64,000 nucleotides of DNA from Caballeronia sp. dw_276 (GCF_018449635.1 NZ_JAAVUV010000010.1:1-64000); one strand, 5' to 3'; counted from the stretch's first letter, positions 24,543-33,925 are shown. Numbers and translations are program-made. The notes: generated by a model not told the origin, from the sequence alone.

Positions 24543-25646
24543 ATGGCGCGACAGGTGCGAATGGTGAATAAGACGTGGCGTGTTCCGGCGATTATCGCGG
24601 CCCTTGCAGCAACGGCGTTGAGCGCGCAGAACGCTTGCGCCGCAATGAATTTTTGCGCCGCGCCCGCGATGCAAAACAGCGAGCGCACGAACGCCGATCC
24701 GGGCGTGAAAGCGCTGGTGAAAATGGTGCAGGCGCATTTGAACGAGCAGCCGAAAGCCCGCGCGACGTTACATACGGAAGGCACGTTGCCGCATCAGGGG
24801 ATTCGCGACGAAAGCGAGGAAGCGGAGAAAGATCTCGCGTTGATGCGCGACGCCGCGCTCGCATGGCGAGCGACGGGAAATGAAGCGTATTTGCGTCTCG
24901 TCGACCGGTTTTTATTTGCATGGGCGACGACGTATCAGCCGAGTTTTAATCCTATCGATGAAACGAATTTCGAGTCGCTGATTCTCGCCTACGACCTGAC
25001 CGCGAGCGCGTTGCCCGTGAAGACGCGCAATCCCGCGAATGCGTTCATTACGAAAATGGTGACGGGCTACATAGCGGATATCGATAAACAGAAACGGCCG
25101 CTCACCGGTACGTATCGGAACAACTGGCAGAGTCACCGGATCAAGTTGATATCGATGGGCGCGTTCACCATCGACGACCGCAAGCTCATCAACGCCGCGC
25201 AGCGTTTGTACGTGGAACATATCGGCGACAACATCGCGCCAGATGGCTCGACCGTCGATTTCGCCGAACGCGACGCGCTGCACTACGTGACGTACGACCT
25301 CCAGCCTTTGGTCACGGCCGCACTCGCCGCGCGCCGGCACAACCGCAACTGGCTTGCCGAACGCGCGCAATCCGGCGCGACGCTGGCCGGCGGGTTGAAT
25401 TGGCTGACGCCCTACGCGCTCGGCACGCGCACGCACGAAGAATTCGTGAATTCGAAAGTCCCCTTCGATGCCTCCCGCCGCGAAGCCGGCCTGCCCGGTT
25501 TTTCGGGCCAATGGGATCCAAAGAACGCTGCCGAACTGTTTCATCTTTCAGCGCGGCTGGACGGGCGTTACACGCCTATCGCGTTGCGTCTCGCACCTAC
25601 TCCACCCGCCTGGCTTGCGGTTTGTCTACCGCTGCCGGCGCGATGA
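24543..25646 (+). CDS. Exported alginate-lyase-fold protein
   Basis: A 367-residue protein with an N-terminal signal peptide ending near 'NACAAM' and an all-helical domain resembling the alginate lyase (PL5) family. 'YRNNWQSHRIKL' corresponds to the family's NNW-x-x-H-type active-site segment, and 'DGSTVDFAERDALHYV' follows. Proteins of this sort in non-alginate producers may act on other uronate polymers. RBS AGGGAG precedes ATG 24543; ATG 24561 is possible. It sits between gcvP and sdaA without an obvious functional link to either. Confidence 0.75.
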   Translation: MARQVRMVNKTWRVPAIIAALAATALSAQNACAAMNFCAAPAMQNSERTNADPGVKALVKMVQAHLNEQPKARATLHTEGTLPHQGIRDESEEAEKDLALMRDAALAWRATGNEAYLRLVDRFLFAWATTYQPSFNPIDETNFESLILAYDLTASALPVKTRNPANAFITKMVTGYIADIDKQKRPLTGTYRNNWQSHRIKLISMGAFTIDDRKLINAAQRLYVEHIGDNIAPDGSTVDFAERDALHYVTYDLQPLVTAALAARRHNRNWLAERAQSGATLAGGLNWLTPYALGTRTHEEFVNSKVPFDASRREAGLPGFSGQWDPKNAAELFHLSARLDGRYTPIALRLAPTPPAWLAVCLPLPAR

Positions 25647-25675
25647 TTTTCTAGCGGCACTTTGCAGGAGCAGTC

Positions 25676-27064
25676 ATGGCAGTCAGCGTTTTCGACCTTT
25701 TCAAAATCGGCATCGGTCCGTCGAGTTCGCATACGGTTGGGCCCATGCGAGCGGCCTTGATGTTCGTGCAAGGACTCGAACGCGATGGTCTGCTTGACGC
25801 CACGGCTTCGGTGAAATGCGAGCTGTACGGCTCGCTGGGTGCAACGGGCAAAGGTCACGGCACGGATCGCGGCGTAATGCTCGGCTTGATGGGCGACGCG
25901 CCCGATACCGTCGATGCCAGCACGATCACTCCGCGCCTCGAAACCGTGCGCACGACCAAAAAGTTATCGTTGCTCGGCCGGCGCGAGATTCCGTTCGTGC
26001 AGAAGGAACACATCGCGTTCTTGCGGCAAGCGCTGGCTGAACATCCGAACGGCATGAAGCTCCACGCCTTCGATGCCAACGGCACATCGCTGCGCGACGC
26101 GACGTATTTATCGGTGGGCGGCGGGTTCGTGGTGACGGCGGGGGCGTCGAATGCGAAGGTGCTGACGGCCATCGAACAATTGCCGTATGCGTTTCAGTCC
26201 GGCGACGAACTGCTCGCGCTCTGCCGCGATACTGGTAAATCCGTCGCGCAACTGATGTGGGACAACGAGCGCGTCTGGCGCAGCGACGAAGAGATCCGTT
26301 CGGGCCTGCTGCGCATTTGGGACGTGATGCAGTCGTGCGTGAAGCGCGGATGCGGTATCGACAATCCCGATGCCGACGGTTGCCTTCCCGGTCCGTTTCA
26401 GGTCAAGCGGCGCGCGCCGGTTTTGTATCGGGCGTTGATTGGCAAGCCTGAGCAGGCGTTGCGCGATCCGCTTTCCATGATCGATTGGATCAATCTTTAC
26501 GCCATCGCCGTGAACGAGGAAAACGCGGTGGGCGGGCGCGTGGTGACGGCGCCGACCAACGGCGCGGCCGGCATCATCCCTTCGGTGCTGCATTACTACG
26601 ACCGGTTCATGCCGGGCGCGAACCAGCAGGGCGTGATCGACTTCTTGCTGACGGCGGCGGCCATCGGGATTTTGTACAAGATGAACGCATCGATATCCGG
26701 CGCCGAAGTCGGATGTCAGGGCGAAGTTGGCGTTGCCTGTTCGATGGCCGCGGCGGGATTGGCGGCGGTGATGGGCGGAACGCCGTCGCAGGTTGAGAAC
26801 GCGGCTGAAATCGGGATGGAGCACAACCTTGGGCTGACGTGCGATCCCGTTGGCGGGATGGTGCAGATTCCGTGCATTGAACGAAACGCGATGGGTTCGA
26901 TGAAAGCCGTCAATGCGGCGCGCATGGCGATGCGCGGGGACGGGAGTCATTATGTTTCGCTCGATTCCGTCATTAAAACCATGATGCAGACCGGCGCCGA
27001 TATGAAAACGAAGTACAAGGAGACTTCGCGGGGTGGGTTGGCGGTGAATATTGTTGAGTGTTGA
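25676..27064 (+). CDS. sdaA: L-serine ammonia-lyase (Fe-S dependent)
   Basis: A 462-residue [4Fe-4S] L-serine dehydratase making pyruvate and ammonia. 'FKIGIGPSSSHTVGPM' is the classical N-terminal motif. Cluster cysteines are seen in 'GCQGEVGVACSMAAAG', 'GLTCDPVGG' and 'VQIPCIERNAMGS'. RBS AGGAG precedes ATG 25676. Together with the gcv system (via serine hydroxymethyltransferase elsewhere) it channels glycine through serine to pyruvate. The stop codon is immediately followed by the outer end of the palindromic repeat. Confidence 0.96.
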   Translation: MAVSVFDLFKIGIGPSSSHTVGPMRAALMFVQGLERDGLLDATASVKCELYGSLGATGKGHGTDRGVMLGLMGDAPDTVDASTITPRLETVRTTKKLSLLGRREIPFVQKEHIAFLRQALAEHPNGMKLHAFDANGTSLRDATYLSVGGGFVVTAGASNAKVLTAIEQLPYAFQSGDELLALCRDTGKSVAQLMWDNERVWRSDEEIRSGLLRIWDVMQSCVKRGCGIDNPDADGCLPGPFQVKRRAPVLYRALIGKPEQALRDPLSMIDWINLYAIAVNEENAVGGRVVTAPTNGAAGIIPSVLHYYDRFMPGANQQGVIDFLLTAAAIGILYKMNASISGAEVGCQGEVGVACSMAAAGLAAVMGGTPSQVENAAEIGMEHNLGLTCDPVGGMVQIPCIERNAMGSMKAVNAARMAMRGDGSHYVSLDSVIKTMMQTGADMKTKYKETSRGGLAVNIVEC

Positions 27065-27876
27065 GCGCTGGCGCTTGGGGGGGTGGTTTTGGTGGTCGGG
27101 GTCGAGGTTGGTGCTGGGTTGCTGCTTTTTGGGTCTTCGCGCGTTCTTTCTTGGCTGTTCTCTTTAGCACTGTTAGCCACTGTCCGTGGCGGGACTTCAT
27201 TTCTTTGTCCAACGGCGACAAAGAAACGAAGCAAAGAAAACGCCTCTCAACCGCTAATTCTTAAGTGTCCAAAGCGTGCAGTGATAACGGTTTGGTACCC
27301 CAAAAGCACGCTCGGCGAATAACCTCGAACACTTGAAACCCTCCCCCTCCGAACACAGATACCCACACGCTTCGCCACCAGTGTGGGAATCCGTTAATAC
27401 GGAAACCTGGACTACGCATAACAACTGAATAGCCCATAACGGGTTCACTTGAACCTAAAGCCTCGTCACCGGCGCAGCCGACCCCTCGGTTTGGGCATCA
27501 GCGCGCGCAGCGCGGAGGCCTGGTTAACGGATTCCTACACTGGTGGCGAAGCGTGTGGGTTGCGTTTGACGGAGGGGGAGGGTTTCAACTGTCCGGGGTT
27601 ATGCGCTGAGCGTGCTTTTGGGGTACCAAACAGTTGTCACTGCACGCTGTGGACACTTAAGAATTAGCGGTTGAGAGGCGTTTTCTTTGCTTCGTTTCTT
27701 TGTCGCCGTTGGACAAAGAAATGAAGTGCCGCCACGCACAGTGGCTAACAGTGCTAAAGAAATCAGCCAAGACGGAACGCGCGAAGACCTAAAAAGCACC
27801 CACCCAGCACCACCCCACCACCACCCCCGACCACTAAAAACCCACCTCCACCCAAGCGCCAGCGCCCTCCAAAAGC
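27065..27876. repeat. Long palindromic intergenic repeat, copy B (full length)
   Basis: Two inverted arms (27065-27390 and 27531-27876) flank an asymmetric core (27391-27530). Matching arm blocks include GCGCGAAGACC-type ends, TTTCTTTGTCCAACGGCGAC and GGAGGGGGAGGGTTTCAA. The core matches the reverse complement of copy A's core (255-400), so the whole element is inverted relative to copy A. The left arm begins directly at the sdaA stop codon. Frames at 27254-27448 (complement) and 27449-27667 translate to the same Cys-rich shadow peptide seen in copy A and are not called as genes. Confidence 0.88.
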
Positions 27877-27928
27877 GTAAGCTACGAAATCCAACCCCGC
27901 TCGCGACCCTTCCGGGAGATTTCATCGA

Positions 27929-29635
27929 ATGGCATCTGCTGTCACAGCACTCCACCCCCCGTCGACGACCGGCGCGAAGCTCCTCGTCGACGCCCTGCTG
28001 ACCCACGGCGTCGATCGCGTCTTCTGCGTCCCAGGCGAAAGCTTCCTCGCCGTCCTGGATTCCCTCCACGATGAAACCAGCCGCATCCAGACCATCGTCT
28101 GCCGCCACGAAGCCGCCGCTGCAAACATGGCCGAGGCCGTAGGCAAACTGACCGGCCGCCCGGGCGTCGCGCTCGTCACACGCGGTCCCGGCGCCACGCA
28201 TGCATCCATCGGCGTGCATACGGCCTTCCAGGACTCCACGCCGATGATCCTGCTCATCGGCCAGTGCGCGCGCGAACACATGGACCGCGAGGCGTTTCAG
28301 GAAATCGACTACCGGCGGATGTTCGGGCAAATGGCGAAATGGGTCTCGCAAATCGATGACCCCAAACGCATCCCCGAATACCTCAGCCACGCGTTCCACA
28401 CAGCGACGTCCGGCCGTCCAGGTCCCGTCGTGCTGGCATTGCCCGAAGACGTGCTCAGCGACGCCTGCGATGCCGTGCCCGCCGCGCCGCGTTATCAGCG
28501 CGTTGCCGCAGCGCCCGCGCCCGCGCAAATCGAGCGCGTGCGTGAACTGCTGGCGGCATCGAAGAAACCGTTTGTGATTGCCGGCGGCAGCGGCTGGACC
28601 GAAGAAGCCACGGCCGATTTCGCGCGTTTCGCCGAGGCGTGGCAACTGCCGGTTGGCTGCGCATTCCGCTTCCAGGACACGCTCGATAACAACCATCCGA
28701 ACTACGCCGGCGACGTCGGCCTCGGCATCAATCCGGCACTCGCCGCGCGCATCCGCGACGCCGATCTGCTGCTCGTCCTCGGACCGCGCATGGGTGAATC
28801 GACGACAGGCGGCTACACACTGCTCGATATCCCGAAGACGAAGCAGACGCTGATCCACGTTCATCAAGGCGCGGAAGAACTCGGGCGCGTGTACTCCGCC
28901 GACTTGCCGATAGTCTCAGGCATGCCCGAGATGGCGGCTGCCCTGGCCTCGTTGCAACCACCGGCGAACGTAGCGTGGAGCGGTGCGATCGAAGAGGCGC
29001 ACGACGCGTATCTCGCGTGGCGCAAACCCCGTCCCATGCTCGGCGATGTCCAGCTCGGCGAGATCATGGAGCAACTCAGCGCGCGCCTTCCCGCTGATTC
29101 CATCGTGACGAACGGCGCCGGGAATTACGCGACGTGGCTGCACAGGCACTACGCGTACCGGCATTACAGGTCGCAGGTTGCGCCGACCAGCGGCGCGATG
29201 GGTTATGGCGTACCCGCAGCAATCGCGGCGAAGTCGTTATACCCGGATCGCGTGGTCGTGGCGTTCGCGGGCGACGGTTGTTTCATGATGTCGAGCCAGG
29301 AATTGGCGACCGCGATGCAGTACCAGCTTGCCGTGATATTCGTGGTCGTGAACAACCAGCAATACGGCACGATCCGCATGCATCAGGAACGTCACTATCC
29401 GAATCGCGTCCATGGAACCGCGCTGACGAATCCCGATTTCGTGGCCTACGCGCGCGCGTTCGGCGCCCATGGCGAGCTTGTCGAAACCACCGCGCAATTC
29501 ATGCCGGCGTTCGAGCGCGCGTTGAAAACCGGATTGCCATCGGTGATCGAAATCAGGATTCCGCAAGATGCGAGCACGCCGGCCGCGACGCTCGATCAAG
29601 TCCGTCAGCAAGGGGAAAAGTTGCGCCAAAAGTAA
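27929..29635 (+). CDS. ThDP-dependent enzyme (acetolactate synthase-like)
   Basis: A 568-residue thiamine-diphosphate enzyme of the acetolactate synthase/benzoylformate decarboxylase family. The N-terminal PYR domain has the catalytic Glu in 'CRHEAAAANMAEA'; the C-terminal PP domain has the ThDP motif from 'GDGCFMMSSQELATAMQ' to 'VVVNNQQYG'. No small regulatory subunit is nearby, so it is unlikely to be the biosynthetic IlvB. Its partner, 44 bp downstream, is a CoA ligase, suggesting a small pathway on a 2-oxo acid and its acyl product. The substrate is unknown. RBS GGGAG precedes ATG 27929. Confidence 0.8.
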   Translation: MASAVTALHPPSTTGAKLLVDALLTHGVDRVFCVPGESFLAVLDSLHDETSRIQTIVCRHEAAAANMAEAVGKLTGRPGVALVTRGPGATHASIGVHTAFQDSTPMILLIGQCAREHMDREAFQEIDYRRMFGQMAKWVSQIDDPKRIPEYLSHAFHTATSGRPGPVVLALPEDVLSDACDAVPAAPRYQRVAAAPAPAQIERVRELLAASKKPFVIAGGSGWTEEATADFARFAEAWQLPVGCAFRFQDTLDNNHPNYAGDVGLGINPALAARIRDADLLLVLGPRMGESTTGGYTLLDIPKTKQTLIHVHQGAEELGRVYSADLPIVSGMPEMAAALASLQPPANVAWSGAIEEAHDAYLAWRKPRPMLGDVQLGEIMEQLSARLPADSIVTNGAGNYATWLHRHYAYRHYRSQVAPTSGAMGYGVPAAIAAKSLYPDRVVVAFAGDGCFMMSSQELATAMQYQLAVIFVVVNNQQYGTIRMHQERHYPNRVHGTALTNPDFVAYARAFGAHGELVETTAQFMPAFERALKTGLPSVIEIRIPQDASTPAATLDQVRQQGEKLRQK

Positions 29636-29679
29636 ACACCTGAGCCACATACAAACAAAACTGAAGGAGACGCAAGACC

Positions 29680-31371
29680 ATGGCATCGCAAGCATTTTTG
29701 CAGGCACGAGACTTTCTGCTGCGTCATCGCGACGACTACGAAACCGCGTACAGGGACTTCGCATGGCCGGAACTCACCGAGTTCAACTGGGCGCTCGATT
29801 GGTTCGATGAATACGCACGCAGCAACATGAACCCGGCGCTCTGGGTCGTGGAAGACAACGGCGACGAGATCAAGCTCTCGTACGCGGAGTTATCGGCTAG
29901 ATCGAATCAGCTTGCGAACTGGCTGAGGCAGCAAGGCGTAGCGCGCGGTGACCGGATCTTGCTGATGCTGCCGAACCAGCCCGCGCTCTGGGAAACCATG
30001 CTCGCCGCGATGAAACTCGGCGCGGTCACGATTCCCGCGACCATGTTGCTGACGCCGGCCGACATAGCCGATCGCATGACGCGCGGCGAGGTGAAGCATG
30101 TGATCGTGGCGTCGAATGAAACGGCGAAATTCGATGCCATCGATAAAACCAAAACCCGCATCGCCGTCGCCATTCCTCAAAGCGCGGCGTTGCCCGAAGG
30201 CTGGCTGAATTTCGCCGATGCCTTCAACGAAAGTCCATCGTTCGAACCCGAAGGAAGGACGCTCGCAACCGACCCGTTGCTGCTGTATTTCACGAGCGGT
30301 ACGACAAGCCGCCCGAAGCTCGTCCTGCATAGCCATCAAAGCTATCCGGTCGGGCATTTATCGACCATGTACTGGATCGGTTTAAAGCCCGGCGATGTCC
30401 ATCTGAACATCAGCTCGCCCGGCTGGGCGAAACACGCGTGGAGTTGCGTGTTCGCGCCGTGGAACGCGGGCGCGACGGTGTTCATCCACAACACGCCGCG
30501 CTTTAGCGCCAAGTCCACGCTCGAGGCGCTGGTCAAGCATCAGGTCACGACGCTCTGCGCGCCGCCGACCGTCTGGCGCATGATGATCCAGGAGGATTTA
30601 TCGGCGTACAAGGTGCATTTGCGCGAGGTCGTGGGTGCGGGCGAACCGCTGAATCCGGAGATCATCGACCGCGTGAAGAAGGCGTGGAATCTGACATTAC
30701 GCGATGGTTTTGGCCAGACCGAAACCACGGCGCAAATCGCCAACTCGCCCAGCCAGCCGATGAAGCCCGGATCGATGGGCAGGCCGTTGCCGGGTTACAA
30801 AATCACGCTGCTCGATCACGACGACAACCCCGCACAAGAAGGCGAACTTGCGCTGATCCTCGACCCGAAACCGCTGGGCTTGATGGACGGCTACGTGGAC
30901 GATGCATCGAAGACTCAAGACGCAATGCGCGGCGGCCATTACCGGACGGGCGATGTGGCGTCCATCGACGCCGATGGTTATTTCACCTACGTTGGCCGCG
31001 CCGACGATGTCTTCAAAGCCGCCGATTACCGCATCAGCCCGTTCGAGCTCGAAAGCGTGCTGATCGAACATCCGGCGGTGGGCGAAGCGGCCGTGGTGCC
31101 GAGTCCCGATCCGCTGAGGTTGTCGGTGCCGAAGGCGTTCGTCGCGTTACGCAACGGTTACGAACCGACGAAGGAAACCGCCGGCGAAATACTAAAGTTC
31201 GCGGCGCAAAAACTCGCGGCCTACAAGCGGATTCGACGCATCGAGTTCTATGAATTGCCGAAGACCATCTCGGGAAAGATTCGGCGCGTGGAACTCAGGA
31301 GAACCGAGGAAGCGCGCGGCAGCGATGCACGTCGCGACAACGAATACTGGGAGGAGGATTTCGGCGCTTAG
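29680..31371 (+). CDS. AMP-forming acyl-CoA synthetase
   Basis: A 563-residue ANL-superfamily ligase activating a carboxylic acid to its CoA thioester via an acyl-AMP. Motifs: P-loop 'FTSGTTSRPKLVLHS', 'DGFGQTETT', 'YRTGDVASIDADGYFTYVGR' and the catalytic lysine in 'PKTISGKIRRVELR'. The layout resembles acetyl-CoA and medium-chain acyl-CoA synthetases. It follows the ThDP enzyme in the same operon (44-bp gap, RBS AAGGAG). Chain-length preference cannot be read from sequence. A putative product of the ThDP enzyme is a natural substrate guess. Confidence 0.85.
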   Translation: MASQAFLQARDFLLRHRDDYETAYRDFAWPELTEFNWALDWFDEYARSNMNPALWVVEDNGDEIKLSYAELSARSNQLANWLRQQGVARGDRILLMLPNQPALWETMLAAMKLGAVTIPATMLLTPADIADRMTRGEVKHVIVASNETAKFDAIDKTKTRIAVAIPQSAALPEGWLNFADAFNESPSFEPEGRTLATDPLLLYFTSGTTSRPKLVLHSHQSYPVGHLSTMYWIGLKPGDVHLNISSPGWAKHAWSCVFAPWNAGATVFIHNTPRFSAKSTLEALVKHQVTTLCAPPTVWRMMIQEDLSAYKVHLREVVGAGEPLNPEIIDRVKKAWNLTLRDGFGQTETTAQIANSPSQPMKPGSMGRPLPGYKITLLDHDDNPAQEGELALILDPKPLGLMDGYVDDASKTQDAMRGGHYRTGDVASIDADGYFTYVGRADDVFKAADYRISPFELESVLIEHPAVGEAAVVPSPDPLRLSVPKAFVALRNGYEPTKETAGEILKFAAQKLAAYKRIRRIEFYELPKTISGKIRRVELRRTEEARGSDARRDNEYWEEDFGA

Positions 31372-31512
31372 AAAACCGAACGCTCGGCGCAGTCGCTGGA
31401 ACAGAACCGGGTTGTCGGGCCGATTTGGGAGTCGGCTCCATTCGGAAAAAGCTGAATTCGCATTGAATCTGCGATCAAAACTGACGCACCCGGTTCCCAA
31501 CTGAAATATCTA

Positions 31513-31526
31513 TTGATCGACGACAA
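31513..31526 (+). promoter_or_regulatory. FNR/Anr-like box upstream of ubiU
   Basis: TTGATCGACGACAA matches the FNR-family consensus TTGAT-N4-ATCAA at 8 of 10 fixed positions (perfect left half). It lies about 62 bp before the ubiU start. Oxygen-limited control by an FNR-family regulator would fit the role of ubiUVT. Confidence 0.4.
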
Positions 31527-31588
31527 GCCACGCAACGCTCGACGGCTACATGCTCCGAGGCTTCCGCCGAAACAATGGATTTTTCAAC

Positions 31589-32593
31589 ATGCAAAAGCCC
31601 GAACTGGTCTGCCCGGCCGGCAATCTGCCGGCGCTGAAAACGGCGATCGATCACGGCGCCGACGCCGTTTACATGGGCCTGAAAGACGCCACCAATGCGC
31701 GCAATTTCACCGGCCTGAATTTTGATATCGATACCGCGCGTGAAGGGATTCGCTACGCTCACGCGCGCCATCGCCGGGTGCTGATGGCAATCAATACCTT
31801 CCCGCAAGCCGGAGAGGAAAAGCGCTGGCACCAGGCCGTGGACATGGCCTCGGATCTTGGCATCGATGCCGTGATCATGGCCGACATGGGCTTGCTCGAC
31901 TACGCCACACGCACGCATCCCGACCTGCGCCGGCACCTCTCCGTGCAAGGCTCGGCGACCAATTACGAAGCCATCAACTTGTGCCGTGATCTGTTTGGCA
32001 TCGAACGCGTTGTGCTGCCGCGCGTCTTGACGCTGGCGCAAGTCGAGCACGTTATCGCCAACACGTCCGTGCAAGTCGAAGTCTTCGGCTTTGGCAGCCT
32101 GTGCGTCATGGTGGAAGGCCGCTGCCTGCTTTCGAGCTATGCCACAGGGGAGTCTCCCAACACGGCCGGCGTATGTTCGCCGGCCAAGGCCGTGCGCTGG
32201 CAGGAAACGGCGAACGGCACGCAGGCGCGCTTGTCGGGCATTTTGATCGATGAGTACGGGCAGGACGAAGCGGCCGGCTATCCGACGCTCTGCAAAGGCC
32301 GTTTCAAGGTCAACAACGACATCTACTACGCGCTGGAAGAACCCACCAGCCTCAACGTGCTGGAACTGCTGCCCGAACTGCTGCGGATCGGCGTTTCCGC
32401 CATCAAGGTGGAGGGACGGCAACGCAGTCCCGCCTACGTTGGCGAAGTGACGCGCACGCTGCGCGCCGCCATCGATGACGCAACGGCCGAAGGGCAACGC
32501 TTTCACGTAAAACGCGCATGGCAGCAATCGCTCGGGAAGGTGTCGGAGGGCCAGCAGGCAACGTTGGGCGCTTATTCGAGGCCGTGGAAATGA
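31589..32593 (+). CDS. ubiU: UbiU, oxygen-independent ubiquinone hydroxylation protein
   Basis: A 334-residue U32-peptidase-family protein very close to E. coli UbiU along its length ('LVCPAGNLPALKTAI', 'YMGLKDATNARNF', 'EEPTSLNVLELLPELL', 'EGRQRSPAYVGEV'). Four [4Fe-4S]-binding cysteines are present in 'FGSLCVMVEGRC', 'TAGVCSPAK' and 'PTLCKGRF'. With UbiV it hydroxylates the ubiquinone ring without oxygen. ATG 31589 starts at the family N-terminus; ATG 31550 is in frame upstream. First gene of ubiU-ubiV-ubiT. Confidence 0.95.
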   Translation: MQKPELVCPAGNLPALKTAIDHGADAVYMGLKDATNARNFTGLNFDIDTAREGIRYAHARHRRVLMAINTFPQAGEEKRWHQAVDMASDLGIDAVIMADMGLLDYATRTHPDLRRHLSVQGSATNYEAINLCRDLFGIERVVLPRVLTLAQVEHVIANTSVQVEVFGFGSLCVMVEGRCLLSSYATGESPNTAGVCSPAKAVRWQETANGTQARLSGILIDEYGQDEAAGYPTLCKGRFKVNNDIYYALEEPTSLNVLELLPELLRIGVSAIKVEGRQRSPAYVGEVTRTLRAAIDDATAEGQRFHVKRAWQQSLGKVSEGQQATLGAYSRPWK

Positions 32594-32607
32594 CAGGAGC
32601 ACGAACG

Positions 32608-33501
32608 ATGAAACTGACACTGGGTCCGTTGCTGTATTTCTGGCCGCGCGATGAGGTCATGAAGTTCTACGCCGAGGTCGCGTCATGGCCGGTCGATACC
32701 GTGTATCTCGGCGAAGTGGTTTGCAGCCGCCGCCGGGAATTGCGCACGGACGACTGGATCGCCATCGCCCGAAATCTGCGCGATGCCGGCAAGGAGGTGG
32801 TGTTGTCCTGCCAGGCGCTGCTCGAATCGGAGAACGAACTCAGGGCGCTGCGACGCTTTACGGAGAATGGCGAGTTCATCGTGGAGGCCAACGACCTGGG
32901 CGCCGTACGTCTGTTGAAAGACACGCGATGGGTGGCCGGCACGACGCTGAATATCTATAACGTCACTACGCTTGCCTTGTTTTCGCGCCAGGGCGCCATG
33001 CGATGGATTCCACCGGTCGAAATGTCGCAAGACAAGCTGGCGACGGTGCTTCAGGATTCCCCACCCGGCATGGAGACCGAAGTGTTCTCGTGGGGCCGTT
33101 TGCCGCTGGCTTTATCGGCGCGATGTTTTACCGCTCGTCACTTCAATCTGAAAAAAGACGATTGCGAGTACCGCTGTCTCGAGTTCCCAAATGGGCTTGA
33201 TCTTGAAACACGCGAGGGTCAGGCATTTTTGACCATCAACGGTATCCAGACCCAGTCGGCCGCTACGCAATCGCTACTGCCGCATTGGCCGGCCATGGCC
33301 GAGATGGGCGTTACAGGCGTTCGGATCAGCCCGCAACGCCAGCATACCGGGCGCGTGGTCGAGCTTCATCGAGCGTGCATGGCGGGCGGCGGGATCGATC
33401 ACGCTGAGCTGGCTGCGTACGCCCCTGTATCGCTATGCAATGGTTATTGGCAGGGTCAGCCTGGCATCCAAATGGAGAATGCTGCAAATGTTCGCGTTTA
33501 A
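32608..33501 (+). CDS. ubiV: UbiV, oxygen-independent ubiquinone hydroxylation protein
   Basis: A 297-residue U32-family partner of UbiU, forming the heterodimeric Fe-S hydroxylase. Typical stretches: 'LGPLLYFWPRDEVMKFY', 'YLGEVVCSRRRELR', 'SARCFTARHFNLKKDDCEYRC' and the Cys near the C-terminus in 'VSLCNGYWQGQPG'. RBS AGGAG precedes ATG 32608; an in-frame ATG at 32590 overlaps the ubiU stop. It is 14 bp downstream of ubiU and overlaps ubiT. Confidence 0.95.
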   Translation: MKLTLGPLLYFWPRDEVMKFYAEVASWPVDTVYLGEVVCSRRRELRTDDWIAIARNLRDAGKEVVLSCQALLESENELRALRRFTENGEFIVEANDLGAVRLLKDTRWVAGTTLNIYNVTTLALFSRQGAMRWIPPVEMSQDKLATVLQDSPPGMETEVFSWGRLPLALSARCFTARHFNLKKDDCEYRCLEFPNGLDLETREGQAFLTINGIQTQSAATQSLLPHWPAMAEMGVTGVRISPQRQHTGRVVELHRACMAGGGIDHAELAAYAPVSLCNGYWQGQPGIQMENAANVRV

Positions 33502-33925
33502 ATTCCCCTCGCCGATACCGCTTCTCGCGCGAATCGGTCCACACCTTCCAAAGCGATGCTGGTCGGACGCAATGGCGTTCGCACTGGAAATGATCCGGCG
33601 AGCCAACGGTCTTCCCAAGGATCTATCCATATTGGACGACAAGACCGTGTGTATTCGCATCGACGATCTCGGTGCGCGGGCGGCAATTCGCTTCCGTAAT
33701 GGACGCTTTTATCCGGCTGACGCGCATAAAGCCGCCGACGTCAGTTTTCAGGCGTGTACGGCCGACTACCTCAGGCTGCTGCGTCGCGAAGAAGATCCCG
33801 ATACGCTGTTCTTTCAGCGCAGGTTGCGGATCGAAGGCAATACTGAATTGGGGCTGGCGTTGAAAAACATGCTGGACAGCATTGAGTCGCCCGACTGGCT
33901 CATGAAAGCGATGAGCGTTCTCTAG
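33488..33925 (+). CDS. ubiT: UbiT, SCP2-domain lipid carrier for anaerobic ubiquinone synthesis
   Basis: A 145-residue SCP2-domain protein matching E. coli UbiT, especially 'EDPDTLFFQRRLRIEGNTELGLALKNMLDSIE'-type residues (about 105-135). It is thought to present polyprenyl intermediates to UbiU-UbiV. ATG 33488 (GGAG ten bases upstream) overlaps the ubiV stop by 14 bases; ATG 33479 and 33440 are in frame. In E. coli ubiT is separate from ubiUV; here the three are one operon. Confidence 0.9.
   Translation: MFAFKFPSPIPLLARIGPHLPKRCWSDAMAFALEMIRRANGLPKDLSILDDKTVCIRIDDLGARAAIRFRNGRFYPADAHKAADVSFQACTADYLRLLRREEDPDTLFFQRRLRIEGNTELGLALKNMLDSIESPDWLMKAMSVL

Noticed and set aside
27929..31371. Oxalyl-CoA decarboxylase plus oxalate-CoA ligase, consuming oxalate from oxamate
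   Set aside because: The ThDP enzyme resembles acetolactate synthase more than oxalyl-CoA decarboxylase at its N-terminus, and the pair is 20 kb from the oxamate-type operon. No specific support.
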